The position numbers were made by a program, and so were the translations under genes. Shown here piece after piece: positions 6,678 to 10,830 of a DNA stretch of 10,830 bases. This DNA comes from an uncultured Rhodanobacteraceae bacterium (GTDB lineage: Bacteria; Pseudomonadota; Gammaproteobacteria; Xanthomonadales; Rhodanobacteraceae), in contig CALFNI010000423.1 of NCBI GenBank assembly GCA_937902695.1, positions 1-10,830 of the forward strand, in the 5' to 3' direction. The first letter of the stretch is position 1. Each line of letters opens with the position of its first letter. The notes under the pieces are model-generated. The model was not told the origin of the DNA. It saw nothing but the letters and a program-made list of their open reading frames with translations, and ran no database searches.

Positions 6678-7391
6678 ATGCGCGAAAACGGCGCGGCGAC
6701 GGTCGTGTGCGTCCACGGCGCCGGCGGCGGCGGCTGGGAATGGGCCATTTGGGCGCGCGTCCTCGCGCAGCGTGGGTTCGCCGTGATCGCGCCGGACCTG
6801 AAGCCTTCGCTCGGCGGTATCGAAAGAACCTCGTTCGCCGACTACCGCGATCAGGTGCTCGAATGGTGTCGCGGCGCAGGCGAGGGCGCCGTCCTCGCCG
6901 GTGCCAGCCTCGGCGGTCTGCTCGCGCTCGCGGTCGCGCCGGCCGTGCGGCCCGCGGCGCTGATCCTCGTCAATCCGCTGCCGCCCGCCGGCGTGCTCGC
7001 GCGACCGCTGCACGACGCGTGGCCTGCGATCGTGCCGTGGGCGCGTACGCGCTCGCCGGCGTCGACGCAGCGCGCGATGCCCGACGCCGACGACGCGGCG
7101 CGGCTTTTCGCACTCCGGCGCTGGCGCGACGAATCGGGTGCCGTGCTCAACGAGGCGCGTGACGGCGTCGCGGTCGACGCGCCGCGCTGTCCGACGCTGT
7201 TCCTCGCGAGCGAAGACGATGCCGACATCCCGCCGGCCGCCGTGCGGGCGCTCGCGGTGCGGTTTTCGGCCGATTTCCGTTCCATCCCGGCCGCGAGCCA
7301 TGTCGGACCGCTGCTCGGCCGCGCCGCCGCGAGCGTCGCCGCGGACGCCGCCGGCTGGCTTGCCGGGCGCCTCGATCCGCCGCAGGCTTAA
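6678..7391 (+). CDS. Alpha/beta hydrolase
   Basis: A 237-residue single-domain alpha/beta hydrolase. An oxyanion-hole motif, HGAGGGGWEW, lies at about 13-22. The nucleophile elbow GASLGG gives S77 in GxSxG form. The acid is probably within the EDDAD stretch (179-183), and H208 in AASHVG is the catalytic histidine, so the Ser-Asp-His triad appears complete. Between the elbow and the acid the cap region (about 100-165) is rich in proline, tryptophan and arginine and presumably sets specificity; the substrate cannot be read from the sequence. There is no signal peptide, so it is cytoplasmic. The ATG at 6678 has AGGGG about 10 bases upstream. It is divergent from the EF-G-like gene across 102 bases and is followed after 66 bases by the membrane-protein gene in the same direction. 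No terminator is visible in that gap, so read-through is possible. Confidence 0.9.
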   Translation: MRENGAATVVCVHGAGGGGWEWAIWARVLAQRGFAVIAPDLKPSLGGIERTSFADYRDQVLEWCRGAGEGAVLAGASLGGLLALAVAPAVRPAALILVNPLPPAGVLARPLHDAWPAIVPWARTRSPASTQRAMPDADDAARLFALRRWRDESGAVLNEARDGVAVDAPRCPTLFLASEDDADIPPAAVRALAVRFSADFRSIPAASHVGPLLGRAAASVAADAAGWLAGRLDPPQA

Positions 7392-7457
7392 CCGCGCTTT
7401 AGCGCAGGCTCATCAGGTGGTCACTATCCTTCGCGCGTCGCGGTCGCCTGAGCCCTC

Positions 7458-8234
7458 GTGATTCCACAGCGCCAGCCCCGCCAGCCGCCCAACGTGCGTC
7501 AACCCGCCGGCGTTGCAGATTCGCATCCGCTCGTGGAGGCTGGCCATCTGCGTTTTGCCACCGACCGGCTGCCCTGGCAGCGCAGCCTGCGCTGGACGAA
7601 ACCGCCGCGCGATCGGCGTCTGATCCTGCTCGGGCTTTTTTTCGCGGTCGTGCTGACGCTGCTCGAGCTCGTCGGTTTCGGCATCGGCATGCGCCGGCAG
7701 ATCGCGCGCGAGGCGCCCAAGCCGACGCCGCAGAACATCGAGGTCGTCCTGATCGAGCCGCCGCAGGCTCTTCCGATTCCGCCCGAGCCCGAGCCGCCTC
7801 CGTTCCAGCCCAAGCAGACCCGGGTGCGCGTGGAAGCGCCGAAGGTAAAGCTTCCGCCGCCGCCGCAGGCCGCCCAGGAAGACACCGATGCGATGCGCGC
7901 GCGTATCGGCGACAGCGGCCCGGGCGGCGGCGCGCCGCAGCTTTTCAATCCGGACGGCTCCATCAAGCTCGCGCCGACGACCGCGCCGGCGCGGCAGCTC
8001 AATCAGCACGATGCCGGCAGGAAACGCTGGGCCGAGATGGAGCAGCGCGGCGAGAATCCGCTCGATTGCAAGCGCACGCGTTTCGCGCAGGCATTCAAGC
8101 CCGATCAGTCGCTCGGCGACGAAGTCTCGAGCAAATACCTCAAGTGGATCGGTCTCGCCGACGGCGAAGCGATCGGCCATCGCGCCCAGCAGCGCGAGCA
8201 GCGCGCGGCCGAAGGCTGCGATCCGGTCAAGTGA
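7458..8234 (+). CDS. Single-span membrane protein, proline-rich, TonB-like topology, unknown function
   Basis: A 258-residue protein starting at GTG 7458, just after an in-frame stop at 7449-7451; in-frame GTG codons at 7494 and 7533 are alternatives, and no start has a good ribosome binding site. Residues 1-54 are polar and basic (RSLRWTKPPRDRR), followed by one membrane span at about 55-75 (LILLGLFFAVVLTLLELVGF). Then comes a proline-rich stretch at about 86-137 (IEPPQALPIPPEPEPPP and KLPPPP), a glycine-rich linker, and a charged C-terminal part with two cysteines (C204, C254) that could form a disulfide in the periplasm. This N-in, one-span, proline-rich layout is that of TonB-type energy transducers, but the TonB C-terminal domain is not there. 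The C-terminal segment PLDCKRTRFAQAFKPDQS through SSKYLKWIGLADGE looks like a conserved domain that I cannot name. Codon use resembles that of its neighbours. Confidence 0.8.
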   Translation: MIPQRQPRQPPNVRQPAGVADSHPLVEAGHLRFATDRLPWQRSLRWTKPPRDRRLILLGLFFAVVLTLLELVGFGIGMRRQIAREAPKPTPQNIEVVLIEPPQALPIPPEPEPPPFQPKQTRVRVEAPKVKLPPPPQAAQEDTDAMRARIGDSGPGGGAPQLFNPDGSIKLAPTTAPARQLNQHDAGRKRWAEMEQRGENPLDCKRTRFAQAFKPDQSLGDEVSSKYLKWIGLADGEAIGHRAQQREQRAAEGCDPVK

Positions 8235-8446
8235 TCGCGTTCCCTTTGCCAGTTCAACATGAACGCAATGCCGCGGCGAGTCAGGTGACTGACGCGCGAT
8301 TGAACGCGCGCACGCGTTTACGCCGCGTTGCGCGGATCGCGTGATCCACGGCGTCGATTAAGAGCGGATTCACCGCGCGGGGCCAAGATGGGCGCACTTG
8401 GAGCGTCCGACGCATCTTGTGCGGACGCGATTCGAAGGAGGATGTA
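8235..8446. promoter_or_regulatory. Intergenic leader with two overlapping inverted repeats
   Basis: These 212 bases precede the exported zipper-less protein gene. Near the 3' end, GCGTCCG (8403-8409) and CGGACGC (8422-8428) form a 7-bp stem with a 12-base loop. That loop contains CATCTTG (8413-8419), the exact complement of CAAGATG at 8384-8390, so an H-type pseudoknot or two alternative hairpins are possible directly before the AAGGAGGA ribosome binding site (8435-8442). GATTAA at 8356-8361 could be a -10 box, but I find no matching -35. Function is unknown. Confidence 0.3.
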
Positions 8447-8923
8447 ATGATGACTACGCATCGCTATCTGAAGCCCGCACTCGCCGCCGCCGCGCTCGCG
8501 GTTGCGTTGCCTGTCGCAGCGCAGGGCTACCGCGACGATGACTTCGATGCGCGCACCGATTTCGCGCGCGTGGTGAAGGTCGATGCGATCGTCAGCCACG
8601 CGTCGAGCCCGGTCACGCGCGAAACCTGCTGGCAGACGCCGACGACGTATCGTTATCGCCCGGCCTATACCTATTACCGCGACGACGACGACGACGACGG
8701 TCCCGACGCCGTGACCGTGCAGGGCCAGTACGAGCAGCTCAACACGGCCGCGGAGCGCTGCCGCACGACGACCAACTGGCGCGACTCGGACCGCGTCATG
8801 GGTTACGAGGTGACGTATCGCTACGGCGGCCGCGAGTACACGACGCGCATGGATCACGATCCGGGCGAGCGCCTGCGCGTGCGCGTGCAGGACACGGGCT
8901 ACACGATCCAGCCGGACGAATGA
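8447..8923 (+). CDS. Exported protein resembling a glycine-zipper protein that lacks the zipper
   Basis: A 158-residue protein; ATGs at 8447 and 8450 both fit the strong AAGGAGGA at 8435-8442, and the second has the better spacing. Residues 1-25 form a Sec signal peptide ending VAA before QGYRDDD; no lipobox. FARVVKVDAIV (39-49), then C61 in RETCWQ, C105 in ERCRT, and finally VMGYEVTYRYGGREYTTRMD with DPGERLRVRV are the conserved segments that flank the glycine zipper in many glycine-zipper 2TM proteins. Here the zipper that should lie between the two cysteines is missing. In its place is a tyrosine-rich stretch followed by six aspartates (79-84) encoded by a pure GAC repeat. C61 and C105 could pair in the periplasm. 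Without the zipper it should be soluble and not membrane-inserting. The family link is from memory of sequence pattern; the function is unknown. A strong terminator follows 23 bases after the stop. Confidence 0.85.
   Translation: MMTTHRYLKPALAAAALAVALPVAAQGYRDDDFDARTDFARVVKVDAIVSHASSPVTRETCWQTPTTYRYRPAYTYYRDDDDDDGPDAVTVQGQYEQLNTAAERCRTTTNWRDSDRVMGYEVTYRYGGREYTTRMDHDPGERLRVRVQDTGYTIQPDE
8681..8698 (+). repeat. Perfect (GAC)6 trinucleotide repeat inside a coding region
   Basis: Six uninterrupted GAC codons encode the aspartate run of the exported zipper-less protein. Slippage here would change the protein in whole residues and leave the frame intact. Confidence 0.95.
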
Positions 8924-8946
8924 CGCGCGTTGCCTGACGTGAAACG

Positions 8947-8975
8947 ACGGGGCCGCGAGGCCCCGTTTTTTTTTT
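8947..8975 (+). terminator. Rho-independent terminator
   Basis: ACGGGGCC (8947-8954) and GGCCCCGT (8959-8966) form a perfect 8-bp stem around a GCGA (GNRA) tetraloop, followed by a run of ten T at 8966-8975. It starts 23 bases after the TGA of the exported protein gene and is the only textbook intrinsic terminator in the window. Confidence 0.95.
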
Positions 8976-9000
8976 GGCCATCTCCCCGAAGTGAGGCACG

Positions 9001-9105
9001 TTTTTCTCCCTCTTCCGCTTGCGGGAGAGGGCTGGGGTGAGGGCAGGACGTCGTCGCCAGTCTTGCCCTCACCCTACCCTCTCCCGCAAGCGGGAGAAGG
9101 GAAAA
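9001..9105. repeat. REP-like palindromic intergenic repeat (paired inverted arms)
   Basis: Two imperfect inverted arms of about 38 bases (about 9008-9045 and 9064-9100) surround an 18-base centre. Each arm is itself a hairpin: in the left, CCCTCTTCCGC pairs with GCGGGAGAGGG (9008-9031) with one G-T wobble; in the right, CTCCCGC pairs with GCGGGAG (9081-9096). The outer part of each arm carries the GGGTGAGGGCA / TGCCCTCACCC sequence. This CCCTCACCC...CCCTCTCCCGC type is, from general knowledge, a dispersed repeat in GC-rich proteobacterial genomes, similar to paired REP elements. It lies between two convergent genes, the usual place for such repeats, and may act as a barrier to transcription or RNA decay from both sides. 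Confidence 0.8.
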
Positions 9106-9136
9106 GCGCTAGAGGGAGAGGGGAAAGCCGCTAGAG
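9100..9136. repeat. Imperfect direct repeat covering the molybdoenzyme gene stop
   Basis: GGGAAAAGCGCTAGAG (from about 9100) and GGGAAAGCCGCTAGAG (9121-9136) are 16-base near copies about 21 bases apart. The second includes the TAG stop (complement of 9131-9133) and last codon of the molybdoenzyme gene; the first lies just outside the coding sequence, at the edge of the palindromic repeat. It looks like a small duplication of the gene end. Confidence 0.6.
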
Positions 9137-10830
9137 CTTGCGCATCAATTCGGGCATCAGCGGCAGCTTGCGCACGCGCACGGTGGTCGCCGCGTAGATC
9201 GCATTCGCAAGTGCCGGCGCCGCGCTCGGCACGCCGATCTCGCCCGCACCGGACGGTTCGGCGGTCGATTCGACGATGTGCACGTCGACCGACTGCGGCG
9301 CCCCGGCCATCTTGAGCAGCGGATAATCGGGGAAGTTCTTCTGCTGCACCTCGCCGTCCTTGACCGTGATGGCGAGGTGCAGCGCCGTCGAGATCGCGTC
9401 GATCGTGCCGCCCATCATCTGCGCCTCCACGCCGAGCGGATTGACGACGCGCCCGATGTCGACGACGACGAGCGCACGATGGATCCTGAGCTCGCGGCCT
9501 TCGACCGAAACCTCGAACGCGTGCGCGGAGTAGCCGCCGAACGTGAAGTGGCATGCGATGCCGATGCCGTGGCCGTCGTCGCGCTTGACGCCCCAGCCGA
9601 CGCGCTCCGCGCAGAGTCGCAGCACGTTCGCCAGCCGGCCGGTATCGAAGTTCGGTCCGCCATGGCCCGAGTACGGAATCAGCCGCGGCTCGCCGAGCAT
9701 CTCGAGACGCAGCTTCACCGCATCCTGCTTCGTCGCCACGGCAATTTCGTCGACGAAGCTCTGCACGGAGAACGCGTGGAACGTATGGATCGGCGCGCGC
9801 CACCAGCCGCGCGGCATGCCGGACGGCACGCTGAAGAAGGTCTTGTCGAGATTCGCGACGAGTCCTGCCGGAAAATCGTCGGGTTCGAGGCAGCCGTCGA
9901 AGATGCGGCGCTTGCGGCCGTTCTCGCGATACGGCCGCGGCGTCGCGGCGCACCAGTGCGACCAGCTCGTCACCTTCTTCTTGCGATCGAGCGTCGCGGC
10001 GAGCGCATGCACGCCGAACGGGCGGTAGAAATCGTGCTGCAGGTCGTCCTCGCGCGTCCAGATCAGCTTCACGGGCTTGCCGGCCGCCTTCGCGACCAGC
10101 ACGGCCTCGCCGACGAAATCGTTCTCGAGCCTGCGCCCGAAGCCGCCGCCGGCGCGCGTCAGGCGGATCTCGATCGCGCGACGCGGGATGCCGGTCAGGG
10201 AGCTGATCATTTGCGAGGCGCCGTCGGGACTTTGCAGCGAAGCGACGAGGAGCGCGCTGTCCTGGCGCAGATCGATCAGCGCGCCCGGCGGCTCCATCGT
10301 CGCGTGAGCCAGGAACGGCATCTCGTAGCGCGCCTGCACCTTGTAGCGCGCCTGCTTCTTCGGTTTCTCCATCTCGCCGTCGCGACGGACGACGACGCCG
10401 TCCTCGTTCCTGTCGAGGAGATCGTTGGCCTTCGCGGCGAGCGCGCCGGTCGACTCCTTCGACCATGGCCCCTGCTTCCAGGTGACCTTGAGCGCATTGC
10501 GCCCCTGGATCGCGGCCCACGTGTTGTCGGCGAGCACAGCGATGCCGTCGGCGAGCTGGGCCTTGAACGGCTCGTCGGGCTTCGGGCCCGGAACATGGAT
10601 CACATCGCGCACGCCGGCGACGCGGCGCGCGTCGCTGTCGTCGAGCGTATCGAGCGTGCCGTCGAGATACGGGCAGCGCAGCATGACGGCGATCAGCGCG
10701 CCGGCCGCATAGGCGTCTATGCCGTATTCGCTGCGGCCGGTCACGATGTCGCGCGCGTCGGCGACGCGCGTCGGCCGGCCGATGATGTGGAACTGCTCGG
10801 CGCTCTTGAGCGGCTGCGGCGCCCGCTCCA
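9131..10830 (-). CDS. Xanthine dehydrogenase family molybdopterin-binding subunit (IorB-like), 5' end outside window
   Basis: The frame is open from the right edge to a TAG at 9131-9133, giving about 566 C-terminal residues. It is the large catalytic subunit of a xanthine oxidase-family molybdenum hydroxylase, most like the isoquinoline 1-oxidoreductase beta (IorB) type. A GTG at 10742-10744 is internal: upstream residues ending RPTRVADARDIVTGRSEYG continue the conserved entry into the a/b hammerhead domain. Counting from that GTG, MEPPGA lies at 150-155, the molybdopterin-contacting GGGFGRR at 199-205, a GWWRAP motif at 313-318 and SGAGEIG at 498-504, whose E502 matches the active-site glutamate base. 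The C-terminus PSAAPALANAIYAATTVRVRKLP is typical. IorB proteins are usually somewhat over 700 residues with a Tat signal, so roughly 150-200 N-terminal residues are missing. The [2Fe-2S] partner subunit is expected upstream, off the window. The substrate cannot be told; aldehydes or N-heterocycles are possible. Confidence 0.93.
   Translation of the reverse strand, partial: ERAPQPLKSAEQFHIIGRPTRVADARDIVTGRSEYGIDAYAAGALIAVMLRCPYLDGTLDTLDDSDARRVAGVRDVIHVPGPKPDEPFKAQLADGIAVLADNTWAAIQGRNALKVTWKQGPWSKESTGALAAKANDLLDRNEDGVVVRRDGEMEKPKKQARYKVQARYEMPFLAHATMEPPGALIDLRQDSALLVASLQSPDGASQMISSLTGIPRRAIEIRLTRAGGGFGRRLENDFVGEAVLVAKAAGKPVKLIWTREDDLQHDFYRPFGVHALAATLDRKKKVTSWSHWCAATPRPYRENGRKRRIFDGCLEPDDFPAGLVANLDKTFFSVPSGMPRGWWRAPIHTFHAFSVQSFVDEIAVATKQDAVKLRLEMLGEPRLIPYSGHGGPNFDTGRLANVLRLCAERVGWGVKRDDGHGIGIACHFTFGGYSAHAFEVSVEGRELRIHRALVVVDIGRVVNPLGVEAQMMGGTIDAISTALHLAITVKDGEVQQKNFPDYPLLKMAGAPQSVDVHIVESTAEPSGAGEIGVPSAAPALANAIYAATTVRVRKLPLMPELMRKL

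Noticed and set aside
6576..7301. N-terminal extension of the EF-G-like protein (open for 242 more codons)
   Set aside because: The extension is Arg-rich, antisense to the hydrolase gene and without homology that I recognise. The ATG at 6573-6575 has a good ribosome binding site and starts right at the G domain.
7392..7457. GCGCTTTAGCGC palindrome as a terminator between hydrolase and membrane-protein genes
   Set aside because: The stem is only four to five bases with almost no loop, and no T-run follows.
9001..9105. CRISPR array or insertion sequence at the repeat
   Set aside because: There are only two arms in inverted orientation, no regularly spaced direct repeats, and no transposase gene or terminal target duplication.
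10742..10744. GTG as the real start of the molybdoenzyme
   Set aside because: The frame continues to the window edge with residues that match the conserved region before SEYGID, so the gene is simply cut by the window.

Overview
This is a GC-rich stretch of proteobacterial chromosome. It carries ten protein genes (eight complete, one cut at each edge), one textbook intrinsic terminator and one REP-like palindromic repeat. Heavy use of GCG, CGC and TCG codons, the gene families present and the CCCTCTCCCGCAAGCGGGAG-type intergenic palindrome fit a Burkholderiales-like betaproteobacterium or a Xanthomonadales-like gammaproteobacterium. The sequence alone does not decide between them. I see no tRNA, rRNA, CRISPR array, transposase or phage gene.

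Layout, left to right. (1) The 3' part of an unrecognised gene (+) meets an exported RidA-family gene (-) tail to tail, 3 bases apart. (2) A 48-residue DUF3096 membrane protein (-) is divergent from a REC-PAS-PAS-GGDEF diguanylate cyclase (+). (3) The cyclase ends 4 bases from an exported glycine-zipper protein (-). Upstream of that lie an exported COG4798 methyltransferase (-) and an EF-G-like GTPase (-). (4) The EF-G-like gene is divergent from an alpha/beta hydrolase (+). Next come a TonB-like-topology membrane protein of unknown role (+) and an exported protein (+) that looks like a glycine-zipper protein without its zipper, followed by a strong terminator. (5) After the palindromic repeat, the catalytic subunit of a xanthine dehydrogenase/isoquinoline oxidoreductase-type molybdoenzyme (-) runs off the right edge.

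How the genes work together: the window reads as a run of independently transcribed single genes, not an operon or a dedicated system. The common thread is the cell envelope. Four products have cleavable signal peptides (RidA-like, glycine zipper, methyltransferase, zipper-less protein) and two more are membrane proteins. I do not find a convincing new multi-gene system. The points most worth following are the zipper-less protein with its pure (GAC)6 repeat, the predicted periplasmic SAM-type methyltransferase, the EF-G paralogue lacking the switch II histidine, and the repeat beside the molybdoenzyme gene, where the end of the coding sequence is partly duplicated.
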